From the NCBI GenBank assembly GCA_950295325.1, contig OX485803.1, positions 59,349,554-59,413,553 on the forward strand: a stretch of DNA of 64,000 nt, written 5' to 3'. Positions 17,421 through 29,960 of this stretch are shown in pieces (positions within the stretch are counted from its first letter, which is position 1; every line of letters starts with the position of its first letter). The stretch is from Polytrichum commune (taxonomy: Eukaryota > Streptophyta > Polytrichopsida > Polytrichales > Polytrichaceae). A program made the position numbers and the translations under genes. The notes below the pieces were generated by a model, which saw only the letters and a program-made list of their open reading frames with translations, was not told where the DNA came from and made no database searches.

Positions 17421-20030
17421 GTTAAGGCAAGGCCAAGATGCCCAAAGAAAGCCAAGACCCCGACAACATCCTCCCAAAAATTTGTTCTTATTTATTTCTC
17501 CCAAAATCCATCTTAAATACAAGCATGATAACCCTAAAAATGAAAAACTGTGTCACCTCAAAAAAAATTGATCTAAATGTCCCCGTGTAGCTCATGATGT
17601 GAGTAGTCGATTGCCACTTTCGTAGAAAGAATCGGAGTTGTGTTGACAGCGCTATAGAGTTTATGCGAGAACTAGGGGCCAATGTGACCCCAGGGTCCTG
17701 CCATATGGTTCATATGGCAAAACCATGTCATGATCCGAGCAACACCTTTTGCATATGAAGGCAAAATCATAAACTTGGAGAAAAGAATACACCATTTGTT
17801 TAATAAAATGAAATTGTAATGCTAGACATCAAATGAGCACTTTTAAAGCTATAGATGTCAAACGATCGAGAGAATTTGGAGAATTAGTTGAATTTATACA
17901 TGGAATTGAATTTTTCTCACCATCTTCTGGATAGGCTCTTCGTCGGAATTAATAGAGGTATCTAAGCCAAAATTCTATTCAAACTAGAAGTTGGTATTGT
18001 ATCACGCAATGGTGAAAGAATGACATTGAATCATGAAGAATTTTTCCTTTACGCGACCAACTAGCGGCCACTACATTTGCAATCATAAATGAAGACACTT
18101 AACAACGAAATGTTGAGAGTGTGAAGGGTTCAATTGATTATTTGATCAATTAACCTCTTCATTATACTAATTAAAAGTTAAAAGATAAATAATGTGGTTG
18201 ATTGGATGATTTTAGGGATAAAAATTAGCTTGCCTAGATGAAAGCCCAAACCATAGATATTTTATTTTTTTAAATTAAAAAAAAAATGATAGGAGATGAC
18301 TAAACTAAAATCAAAGACCATTGTAATAATTAGAAATGAAAAGGTGATGGTTAGGATAATGATGGTTAGGATAGTGATGATGGTTAGGATAAGAGATGAT
18401 GGTCAGTTTAGTGATACGGGTTTCTCAGGCCTAGTTACTATTTAGAAAGTGTAAAAGCATGTGACCAATGCAAGGGAGTGGAGCTTTGTGGTGTACGACC
18501 TTGCTAATGAATGTAATAGTGTTGGTCCTTAGAATATTAGCATTGGGGTTTGAAGGGATTCCTAACTTGTTTGTGATTGTGGTATTGCTTGTCATTTTCT
18601 AAGCAATTAATGTTACAAAGTCTTGGACAGACATGATGTATGCATGTGTTACCTTCAATATCCTTAATAGCGAGAAATATGTACTGCATTAGTGTTAGAG
18701 TTAAGAGGACTAAGTTGGTCAATGCCTTAGTATCACTATTAGCCACGACCCACCCTTTGTAGCATAGTGCGGTAATCTTGGTCGTTATGGACTAAGTTAA
18801 GGAGCTAGAAATAAATATGGTTGACCAATAAGGGCAGAAGTACATAATCATTGGTTGGAGGGTTAGAGTGCTTCCGATATAAGAAGGAATATATTTGTAG
18901 ATATATCATATAACTTGTATAGAGATATGGTTATAAGTAGGTCAAATTATGAGGTAATACACCTATGAGTCTTGACCAATATCAAGAGGTGTGCAGTTTA
19001 TGTACAACCTTCAAGGATAATATTATTGTTAACATGGTAGTAATAAGGTCTAGGTAATAGGGTAGCATAGACTAGAAGAGGTGGCTAACAAGGATAGTAG
19101 AGAGAATTCCAATTGAGCTATCACCTTTCTTCAATCATACTACTACATAAATGCAGATTATGAAAGTAAATGTGTCCTAGAGAGGTGGATGAGAGAATGA
19201 TAAAAAAAAAAATCATTTCTTAAAATAGGTGTTGATTAAATCATGATCAATTATTGATGCTTATGCATCTACACGTGAAATGCTTTTAATGTTGAAATTT
19301 CAGATAATCTCTATGTCTCCGTGGATTGCACCTATATATGTTCTTGCTTATTGGTGTAGTAGCACTACTTTATCTTATTCAAGACATACTTTATCATATT
19401 TGATGTCATTTTGGCACCATCATACAATACTACACCCTCACCTCATAGTGATGGCTCAATGGCGAAGATGATCTCCCTCGGTGATGATGAGGAATTTATT
19501 TGGAAAATTCTCACAAAATCACGATGGAGTACGTACGTTTTCCATTTGTTACATGTTTATTTAATTTTGAAGTCATTCCATATGTTGGTTTCCAATAATT
19601 AGTGGTGACACATTAAGAAAATGAAAAATTCGACATTTCCTCCCATTTGCATTATTCTCCCACTACATGCAGAGACAATCACAAAGTTATGGTTGCAACC
19701 TCGACACCGTCACATCACAATAGGTCGTCAGGTTATGATCCTTGCATCCTAATATTCATAGGTGTTGAGGCGGAGGAATGTACTAAATATGTTAGTGACA
19801 AAAGGGAAGGAGGGAATGGAAGATGATAAGGGTAGTTACGGAGCTTCTATGCATGGTTCTACATTGAATGTGCTCATTACTTTGTGGACATTAATATGTG
19901 TGAGTAATTTCTTCTTATACTTCCATCTATGCTCAAAACTTAAGTTTCTAAATGTTCCGCAATGCCTCCATCAATTCATTTCTCAAACCTACATAAATTC
20001 AAAAAATATAGTCTAGAGGATGCTCAGTAC
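17421..20030. other. AT-rich region without a supported gene
   Basis: Only short frames with no recognisable motif. A small cluster of GATGGTTAGGATA-type repeats sits at about 18340-18410. Confidence 0.5.
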
Positions 20031-20330
20031 TTGGAATGTGCATGTATTTTTTTATTTAAAAAAAAATGAATGTTGAATCTAACAACAATATCAAAAATCC
20101 TATCCAAACCCTCATGCCAAACATGCAGTTGTTGATTTTAAATTATAAAGTTCTAGTAAAATAAAACATCCATTAGGTTGGTTGCACTTTATGTGAACTC
20201 CCCACTCATATTATTTTATACAAAGATGTTATTATTTATACCAAAATACCTCGGTTATAGGATACTAGTGGATGCATCTCCAATAATTTTGACTCCCTCA
20301 TTGATCACATGAGAGCACTCCCCCTTCATA
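20031..20330 (+). repeat. Dispersed repeat, copy A
   Basis: Matches 34848-35160 in the same orientation over about 300 bp (shared blocks GGAATGTGC.TG.ATTTATTTAAA, CCCACTCATATTATT, AAAGATGTTATTATTTAT and GGTTATAGGAT.CTAGTGG). Clearly diverged. Element type unknown. Confidence 0.7.
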
Positions 20331-23300
20331 AATGAACTTTTGACAGGTAAACAATATATCTAGATGAAGTAAAATTTCTCATCCTCAAAATCTTCAGAAG
20401 GGTACCTCTACTCTAAAATTCATCCAATCTCATTATTTCTACAAAACTAGATGGGACATTATTCATCCCATATGTATATTGTGTAAGCCGAAATCTAAAT
20501 CAATTCCCTAAGTTCGTACACCCATGTGATACCACACAACTCCATGGAGTGCACCCCTTCCCCCTCAAGAGGTCTCACCTCCACACCACCTTTCACTCAT
20601 CTTGCAAGACTCAAACAATTGACATTTGTTCACCCTTGGTAGATGGATGTTCACATATATAGGTTGGTAAGAATGTTGCAAAATACTTGCAGAAGATTTT
20701 ATTTATTTAAAAATAAATAAAAATAAAAATTGCAACACTATCATTGAGAATTAGATATCACAATTTAAGAACTACAATTTATCATCAAGGACTATATTGT
20801 TTTCTAAACTTAGCTAAAAATTGCAAGTGAACGAAGATTCAAGTAAAACATGATTTTTTATTTATTTAAACGATTGGATGAAACTATGTGTTTATGTAAT
20901 TTGTAGTTAAAGACCGAGTATAGAAACTTGTTATATACGTTTAGACTGCCCTTGTAATTGATAAAAGTAGTACCAATCTACAACCAACTTCATAGACATA
21001 TTTACGTATACAAACCTAGTTGCTCCTTTATGAGTCCATCTCATGTCCTTAAATTCTAATATAACTAAGAATGTTGAACATTGCAAGTTACAACTCCTGG
21101 ACTTCCAAAAAATCCAATTTTTCTTGAGTGATTCTTTGTTGCATGAAAGTAAATGTTTTGATTCCCTAAAGATACTTTTATTCTATGAGCAAGGCTTCAA
21201 GTTGTACTAGTGTAGATTTGATATTATAGAAGTTGACTTAGTCTTGGCGGGATGTACACTCACCACTACACTTTGGCTTATGTAAAAGAGGCTTGAGTGC
21301 ACCATGTTCCATAAACTCATGTTGATAGGCGGCAACATGGAGATAAGTGCTATATAATAATAAGGTGGCCTCAAGATGATAAAATCTTGTCCAATAAAGT
21401 CATGTTGCCTATGATTCCAAACTAGATATCGCATTGCTACATGGTCGTTTGGGGGTCGGTTAAGGTAACATGTCATCTATGAGCAATTTGCAATCTATAG
21501 TTACTTACTTGGATTGATGTGTCTAAAGTTCTAGTGAGTGTGTACAAGGTGCTTTTAAGGTATGATGAGAGTATGTAACTAGGACCTACTTTGAAAAATG
21601 TTTAAAGGACATTGAGTTTGTTCTCCCTCAAAGGTAGTGCCAAATGTTATTCTACATGTGAGGAAAGCAACTAGAATGTGAATGGTGTGTTATGTATGAT
21701 GAGCGGTGAGTAGTGAACAATAAGCGGTAACATGTAAGTGGTCATCTCATGATAATGGAAGACTCACGGGCATAGAGTTCATAATGTAAATTTTGCATTT
21801 GGTTTGACCATTGTGTCTTAGGCTCTAGAGCTTATATTCATCTTCACATATGATAGGGTGCCTATTACCACATGCTTTAATGTGTGTAGTGAAATGATGA
21901 AGTGTTTTTTTCAAATCCCAAATTGATTATGGTTTATTATGGTTGAATACAAATATACGGTGTCATATATTGCCAATTAAAAAGCATATGGAACAACCTT
22001 AGTAAGCAATCCCTATGAGTGCGCCACAAGTCTCACGCGCTCAAGAAGGTGCATCATCTCATTGTAGGTGTAGGTTGGGAACATCAAGCACGCATTTGAG
22101 GAAATCAATGTTATTGCCATACAATATGCTATGTCCATAATCCTACACAAAAGGAGAATAGAAAACAATGAGCCACTGCCAATAGATACACAACTACCAT
22201 AATAACCCCAAATACCCGCCAACAAATTAATAATTAAGATGAAAAGAAAAGATTAAATGCCAACGACAACTAAGGAACCACTCCAACCCAAGCTAGGGTT
22301 GTGGGCCATAATCTCATGTCAAGCAAAACCACATAGCACATGCCAAGTCACTAACATTAGAACACAACGTCCATACGAGGCATCCACGTTGATTACCCCG
22401 ATAACTATAGTGCCCACCCCAAGAGGGGTTAGTAGTCCTACACCACTGTTATTATGCCCAGAGGGTATAATACTAAGGGTGGGTCAAACGGGCATTTCAA
22501 TCACGCTGACCTATGGTCCGCGTTTCGTCTCTTCTCTCTGTAGGTTGGGGCATAAATGAACTTGTTGCTATCAAAATTCACCTTGCATAGAAATTTGAAC
22601 ACATGTTTTAGGTGTTTGCAATACATCCATTGTCCTTTCTTCCTTAAAGCTCTAGAGCTATTATGTTGGTAAAGTTAAGGCATGTGCATTGGGAGATATT
22701 GGCAATGGAGACCGTGTAGGACTTGTCCTTCTTTAAAACAATGATGATGATGACTCTATGTCATGGGTATGGAATGATTGTGATATTGACGACATAATAA
22801 CTATCCATAAGTTTTGTTTTGTCCCATTTTTTTTCAAGGATTGTTATGGATATTGTCAGATTTCGCCACAATTTTTTGAATATGAATATGACTTCATGAT
22901 TGCTACCAATAGCTATTGATCTCCATTGTGCGCAATAGCCTTAAGCTTCAAGGATGCATGGTATGGTTGTTTCCCCACGTACCCACCTTTCATTGAATAG
23001 TTCCTATAATTGGTAATCTGAGTGAAGACATGAATCAATTTGTCCATTATAGCTTCACTAAGGTAGAGGGTGCTTAAACCAACACTTTAAGCTATTGCAC
23101 ATACATATGGCTATGTGGTTGGTATATAAAACATATATTAATATTAGCCTTTGGGCTAAACATAGGTATCAAGAAAGGAAAAAAAATAGTCTCAATTGAA
23201 TATTTGATGAATTTTCAAATTCAAAACTATTAGCTTCCTTAAACCAATCCATAGGCCCCTTGTATGGCAACCTCGCACATGATGAGGACCCCCACCTTCA

Positions 23301-25249
23301 TAGTCTAGAACCAACACAACATAGTTGGGTACTAGACCCAAACTACATCAAAGCCCAAGTAGTAATGATATGCAAAGCCACACGGCTACCTCCATGATCC
23401 CACCCGGTTCGCTTGCAAAACCATCACCTTGCATCCCAAGAACCGACCCCCTTGCATCGTGGGAAATGACCCTTTTGTGCTTTTTGGGCCTACCTCCTTG
23501 GCATTATGAATAGAATGGCTACAATTGGCATTGACAAGCCACCCTAATCCCACCTCGAACCAACCCGAGATAGAGTGGAACACACTACCTACCCTACATG
23601 AAGGTGGAGGCTGCTATGAGGTGGCATCATTAATGGCACCTAAAACTGTCACTCTGTGGGCCCAGACACTCCTACACTGTTGGGCACGATTCAAGGTTGT
23701 TGGCAATTGGGAGGCGTTTTATAGGTGTTGGTTTTGGATGGGGTGTTGGTTTTAGCCCCATGTACCTTAGTTGGGTTTGTGCCATCCCGGCCTTTGCAAC
23801 CATGCATATGAATGGGTTGGATAAACATTTTTGTTTCTTATTATTTATCCTTTACTACAAATTCTAACCCTTCATCTCTACCCTCCTATGCCCGTCCCTC
23901 CCATCTATTTTCCCTAGTTTTGGCTTGTGGATATGACTTATGAATCGGGAAGGGTTGCAGAACAAAATGATGTGTGCATTGATTATGGAGAAAGAAATGT
24001 GGGCCAATGTATAGTGTGACTTGCCATGGCAACTACATGCAGTTTGGCCCACATTATACACCGTCCAAGATGAAAATAGTTTACAACCCTAGCATTATTT
24101 TTTATGCAATAGAATATTCTAACATACAACATAATGTACACTTATGATGTTGATGCTATGGATTAGTAAATATTGTGCACCAACAATGTTATCTTTAATA
24201 TTTTGTATAAAATTAAGCTCAATGTTGTGGCCTACAATTCTTTAAAATTTCTTTTTGGAAATTTGAAAAAAAAAAAAAAACCTCATAAGATACACATACT
24301 TGGTATTTTATATATGTGCACTTTTGACAAATAATTCATGGCACCTATTGTTGGTGAGATTTTGTGTAAATTTCAACTTTCCGTAGCTATGCACACAATG
24401 TAAAATCATGAATTTTTATCCTCTCCCATGTGCTTGCTAATATGTGGACCTAGAAACAAAGTGGAAATCATAGAATTCTAACATTCTCCACACCCACTAA
24501 GTTGCCAATGATGCCAATTGCTTAAGCAATGTGCAAGTATGTTGCCTCTAAGTTGGGCTCTACATCCTAAGACTACCTCGTCGTCAATAGTAAGTGGCAT
24601 ATATTCAATGCAGGTGCCACCTACCCCTTCCTAACTACCACTTTCTTATCCAAAAAATATAAAGAAATAATATCAATTGCATAATGTTGGGGAACGGTGG
24701 GAATATACTTTGAAATCAAAGATATTATCTTCCAATTGCCTTGGGAATCAACTACCATGGATGAACTTAAAACTACAATAGTGTCTTTTAGCATTTGATG
24801 ATGCTATCCACATTACCCATCTCACTACAACCAAAGCACTTCAAGCAAGCTACACAAAGTTACAACAATAAAGTGATGCTAGGGTTGTGAACTTGTCAAG
24901 ACACTACTTCAAGGTAGTGACTCTCATTGTTTATAGGCGATTTTAGGTGATAGTCAACTATGATATGTAGATGACATCACAATAGCATAGTTGGGGACTT
25001 GAAAATTTCTTCCATATTTTAAGTTATTTATCAAAGTGCTATCCAAATGCTCCCCACACCCTTGCGCAATGGGGAGGGGGGACACCCTCCCTAATGTTTG
25101 GTACGACATGTGTTAATCAAATAGTAATGTGGGGGATATTATGTTGAATTTGAGGAATTTTTGAGCCCCTTGAAGTAAAAAATATATTTGCATTTTGACC
25201 TAATTTCTTGTACCTTTTGAAAACTTATAAATCTTTTGGCCCTTCTTAT
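20331..25249. other. AT-rich region without a supported gene
   Basis: No recognisable protein, RNA or array. Slightly more GC-rich patches at 22250-22560 and 23330-23760 contain open frames of 65-100 codons without motifs. A poly-A run occurs near 24267. Confidence 0.5.
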
Positions 25250-25408
25250 TCCAGCATGCTTATCCCTCACGTTGTTAGTGAGTCATGCAATGTCATTGCA
25301 CCGCCCAACTACAACCTTGGGGACAGTCGTGAACATAGTCATGTCCATCTCAATAGATTGTCTTACCCCTAATGAAGGAAGGTGAGGGGCCCTTGGACAT
25401 CAGGATTC

Positions 25409-25424
25409 ATGAACGTATGTTTAT
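25409..25424. repeat. Decayed palindrome in copy 2, exon 3 equivalent
   Basis: ATGAACGTATGTTTAT, four changes from the consensus and all of the C-to-T or G-to-A type. It sits just after the low-complexity tail as at 9531 in copy 1. Confidence 0.6.
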
Positions 25425-26507
25425 AAATCTTGGCCCTCCTGCATGGCTATGGAAACAAGATTATGGGTGTCGACATTGGAGTCGGCAGAGGAGTTGTGAC
25501 TAGTGTGGGGTGGGGTGTCCTAGGGTAAGAAAGGACTCCACAGTTTGGCCCATGTGGAAGGTAAGGGGGAGGGGGTAAGCTCCCGGTGGGGCATGCTCCA
25601 GGAGAAATAAAAATGTGTTGGTGGAGGGACCTGCATGGAACCTGGCAGTTTGTTCAGCATTGCCAAAATTGCATTGTTCTTTGCATTTGAAGCCCTCAAC
25701 TCCTCTTGAATGGCATCGATCTTCATGGTATTCTCCTTGGCCGATGTTGCAATCTTCTCCTTCATCTTAATATGCTCAAACTTAGCATTGAGCTCTGTGA
25801 TGGAGAACACATCCTCTTTGACGTCTTTCTTTCTTCTTCCCTTGGTCCACCCCGAGTTAGGCCACGATGTCCATGTCTCCCTTGTCTTCGTTGAAGACAT
25901 CTATGATGTCACCTTGAGGTAGTTCGTTGTAGGGGGTCTTCTTCATCTTCCTATTTGTGGAAGAGTTCTAAGGATGGATGGGAGCGACGGTTGAGGTCGT
26001 CAAGGGGCTCCACTTTAAGGACCACGAGTTTGGGCCTCAATGATGATGATTTAAAATAGCCACCCAGAATCCCTTGAGGCTTAGCGGTAGAAACTCTCTC
26101 AGGCAAGACAACCTAGGGTCATGCTAGGAGAAGACCATGTGCAGCTACCTGGGGTACCTTGAAGTTCATAGCCCAACCCAGGTGGAGGCAAAACTTTGAA
26201 TGGGGCTATGTTCAGAGGGGGTAAGTCTTTAACGCCCAATTCTTAAATCCATGTCTCGCTCATGGGTGGACGAATTGCATCTCTAGTAATGGGGATTACC
26301 TCGTCGTTGTTCGTTTCCAATTGAGGCATGGGCGCCTTTGTTATCAAATTGAAAACCATCTTTAAATCTAGAGTGTCATTGATGCCCATCATGGATGCTT
26401 TGTCCTTGTAGACCTAATACTCCTCATGGTAGTTGTAATCAATGAATTTGTTCACTATGAAGCCAAACATCTGAATCAAAGCACCAAACAACGATTTAGT
26501 TAAGTCC

Positions 26508-26694
26508 ACAAACATGCATTCATAAAAATAAGCAAACATCATTTAAACATGGTTGGTGTTATACAAACGAGCATTCGTAAAGGCTTTGTTTATTTATAAT
26601 GTAGAAATTAACAAGAAACAAAGGGTTACAAACATACATTCATAAGTCAATGTCCAACATTGAGGAAAAATGTGATTTACGGACATTCATTCAT
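26508..26694. repeat. Four decayed palindromes in copy 2, intron 2 equivalent
   Basis: 26508-26523, 26563-26578, 26628-26643 and 26679-26694. Most differences from ACGAACGNNCGTTCGT are CpG losses (ACAAACA...CATTCAT). Copy 1 has two in this intron, so the number changed after the copies separated. Confidence 0.7.
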
Positions 26695-28089
26695 AAAGCT
26701 TGGTTGCATAATAATCAAGCTTACCATGGCTACACAAATGAATTTGTTGTGCCAGAAACGTTGTATATTGTCTCTTCATTCTTGGGCAGGTCTTGCAATA
26801 TCTTGATGTAAAATTCCATCCACGGTTTATTGCCAAGGAAGACAAAGTACAATGTCTCCTAGAACAACTCCTTTGGAGGAGGATAGGGCATGCTATACAT
26901 CTTGCTGAAATGGCTCACTTTAATGAGAGTCCGCCCATCCCTAAGTTTATTGTACATTAAGAATATTAGGTTGATGACCCCCGCCTGCTTGATACCATGG
27001 GCCTCGTTGATTGCACAAATCCCTTCGGTCTTGCAAGGCACGTATGTGCCGTGGAAGATGTTGTACTCAAACTTTATGTATGCCTTGTACAAGTCTGTCA
27101 CGGTAGCCATCTTCTCATGTTCCACAATCCACAACCAAACATGTAGTTCCCTCATGTCTAGCGACTTGATGGATATGAACTTTGACATGAAGGGTTCGCA
27201 GAAGGGTGTCCTTTTTATTCCTTGCCTTGTGCAACCTGGAATGCATATGATGTCAATGAGTCTAGAGGGGCACCCTCTTTGGTCTTCTGCACCTCCATCC
27301 TCGAGGAGCTTTCGTCCCACCCAGAGAAAGAATGTTGATCATGCCAGGGGTGATCAAACAAAAACAATCAACGCCCTAAAACCAGGCAATTATTTTCCAT
27401 TCCAAGAATATTATGTATTGATGGAGCTCTATGACAATTGTCTTTGTCTTTTTGGCTCATTTGTTTCCCTTGAGTGTAAGCATTGTTGTGTGCTCTTTAA
27501 TCATGCCATGTATTGAGGTTTCCATTGATGTGGTACTCTAACTTGAACTTCCACCACGTCTCCCAATCGATATCATTGTTAGCTTCAAAGAGGTTTTTTC
27601 TTGGAAGGAGGCCGCTCAACTCCCTCTTGGCGTTGGTCTTCATCTTGCAGTGTTTGCACCACTCCTTGATGTAGTAAGTGCCCGGTATGTGCTTTGGCCG
27701 CTTCAAAAATATTTTAGGGAAGGGTTGCTTCCTCCCAACTGTGTTCCTCATGAGATACACTATGCAACGATACAAGTCGGATTTTGTAAGCCTTTGGAAC
27801 GGAATTAGAAACTCTCTTAAAATTGGTGGGGCCTCTTCATCCTTCTCGGCGCTCAATTTATTTCAAATTTTGAATTGACTATGTCTCCCACATTGTGTGC
27901 GTTGAAATATGATGTTCACAACTCCCATGTCTCTTTGGCACAAAAAAAAATAGTATGAGCTCTCCCTTTAGCTCAAGGATTGATTTTGTGATTGCGGACT
28001 TCATGTTGATGGAGGAAAATTTGTCCACCATCACGTTACAGAATGCTTGCACATTCCATCAAATAGTGTTAGTGATATCCAATATTTTC

Positions 28090-28144
28090 ACGAGCGTTTG
28101 TTCCTAAAAAATAAATATGGTAGTGTTTACAAACGGTCGTTCAT
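28090..28144. repeat. Two decayed palindromes in copy 2, intron 1 equivalent
   Basis: 28090-28105 and 28129-28144, between the conserved donor (AAG|GTAGGT on the minus strand) and the conserved AAGCATTCTG acceptor region. Same number and order as in copy 1 intron 1. Confidence 0.7.
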
Positions 28145-29482
28145 ATACCTACCTTCCAAGAGGGCGATTGCACCTTGGTGTTCTTCCTTTCCTTTGGAGG
28201 TGATCCATGTGCAATCCAAACATCTCTCGCTGCAACAATGTTGGATGCCCAAGATGCCTCAAATGCCTTGATTTTGTTGGCTTGGTTCAAGAACTTTGAG
28301 ATCTTTCTAAGCCTGATCCAATATTTTAACCAAACAAAAAATGCATTCTAGTATCGGAGGTCTTACTTGAGCTCGTGCACATAGTCAAGGTCCTGAAGGG
28401 TAATCTAAGCCGCCTCCAGACTATGTTGGATGTCTAAGATCAAGGAGTCTCCAATTGAGATCTCTCGCCAATTTGAATTTGTGGGTGGGGCATTTGTCTT
28501 GGGCATGACACACATTGTTTGCTTATCCCATTATAAATTATTTATGAGGTTATTGATTTGCCATTTCACACCCTCATCCCGGCAAGTCCTCACAACCCAC
28601 TTGTCAAAAGATCTCTCGCAATTAAAGCAATTGATTTTGAAAGAGAAATACGGTACCAACGGCCAATAATCCTTGGAGAATTGATTGAACTCGGACATGA
28701 TCCTTGTCGCCTTCACGGCATCTAGGTTCTCTCCCTTCTTCAGTGGCATTGGCATAAGGGGTTCCAAATTCATTTATGCTTCCATTGTGACATGATTTCT
28801 CCATCTATTCTCTTGACCTCTTTGAAGGTGTGGACTTTGGCATACTTGGCCTTTGGCAAGGGGCCCCTAACTATGTACTCAATGCGGACACTTGTCTTGA
28901 AGCTCCCCTGGATCCACTAGCTCCCAATGCAAATTATTTGTTAGGGTTGTTTTCTTCTTGTTGTTCTCTACTACCAAGCTATTATATTTGGATGTGTTAA
29001 TGGAGAGGGCAATGTTTTTTTGGTTGTCCAATAGGCACTAAGGGTGTAGCCAAATAAATGTGTATTGAGGTTGGATGGCTTCGCCTCGCGTGGACTATTG
29101 GTACACACGTACATGTAGGAAAAAATGTGTTTCATATATTGAATTAAAAGGTTCACATGGTCATTCTTCTTGCCTAAGTCCAAGACCACATACTCTGATT
29201 GGCCTCCTGTGCTCCCTATGTCTCATGTCTTTACTTGCACCCACTCCTCATGTAGGTGGGGAGGGGTGTTTAGCTCCTAGGTCAAGGGAAGCAAAATGTT
29301 CCATACTTGTTTCTCTCAGGTATTGTTGTCCACTCCAACATGATGTCTTACTTTGGGATATATGTGTCATTATCGTTGATGTTATTAATAATTACCGAGC
29401 ATGTTAATTGCACTGCGAACTATTCAATTGTGGTTCTATTTGGTCTTGCCATCTCCACATAATGAATTTCAATTCCATGTTT

Positions 29483-29960
29483 ATAATCGCTCATTCATGA
29501 TGTTTTATAAAGATACTCATATTACGTGTTTCCCCATAATAAATAAGAAACAAAAATGGAAACATGAGCTCTTGTCTAGAAAATTGTCATGAACGTTACG
29601 TTTCCCTTGTAGTGGGCAATATGAACATTTGTTCGTAAATGTGTACCTTGAGAACATGGTATTTTACAATCGATAATGTATTAGTTGATTCTCTAGTGTA
29701 TATTGTCTCAATAGATTCGAACATGCGTTCGTAACTGGAATACATTTATATTGCTCATTAAAAGCTCATTGCGAAGCACAACGCTTTATTTACAAACATG
29801 CATTCATGAGTTTTATAATATATTGGTCTTTACCACGTAATTTATGAACAAACGTTTAGAAGTTCTATAATATTTTGTTGTCATCGTTGATTACGAATGG
29901 TTGTTCATAAATTCTAAAATATATTTGTCTGTAGTGGGTAATTTATGAACGACCATAGTT
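29483..29960. repeat. Decayed palindrome array upstream of copy 2
   Basis: About eight degenerate sites (near 29483, 29589, 29621, 29717, 29792, 29844, 29893 and 29945) lie upstream of the copy 2 ATG. This mirrors the nine-site array of copy 1, including a site about 30 bp before the start. 29621 and 29717 are the best preserved. The others are recognisable mainly by context. Confidence 0.65.

Larger units (their letters stand above)
25250..29452 (-). pseudogene. Composite gene family, copy 2: decayed inverted relic
   Basis: Starts at ATG 29452-29450 (MARPNRT, like MARSSRS of copy 1) and can be followed leftward. 29189-28971 matches the N-terminal domain (DHVNLL, SAYWTTKK). 28773-28531 matches MPLKKGEN and KWVVRTCRDEGVKWQINNL. 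About 28330-28200 matches LRKISKFLN..NKIKAFEAS. 27856-27497 matches EAPPILREF, KIFLKRPKHIPGTY and IKEWCKH. 27320-26859 matches the methyltransferase-like part (HVWLWIVEHEKM, NIFHGTYVP..TEGI.AINEA). 25900-25640 matches the coiled coil. About 25410-25290 matches the exon 3 tail (VFTTVPKVV-like). The DPPY position reads DIIC. Many stops and frameshifts, loss of CpG and no phosphatase exon mark it as an old truncated copy. TGG at 28665-28663 and 28332-28330 corresponds to two TAG stops of copy 1. Confidence 0.75.
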
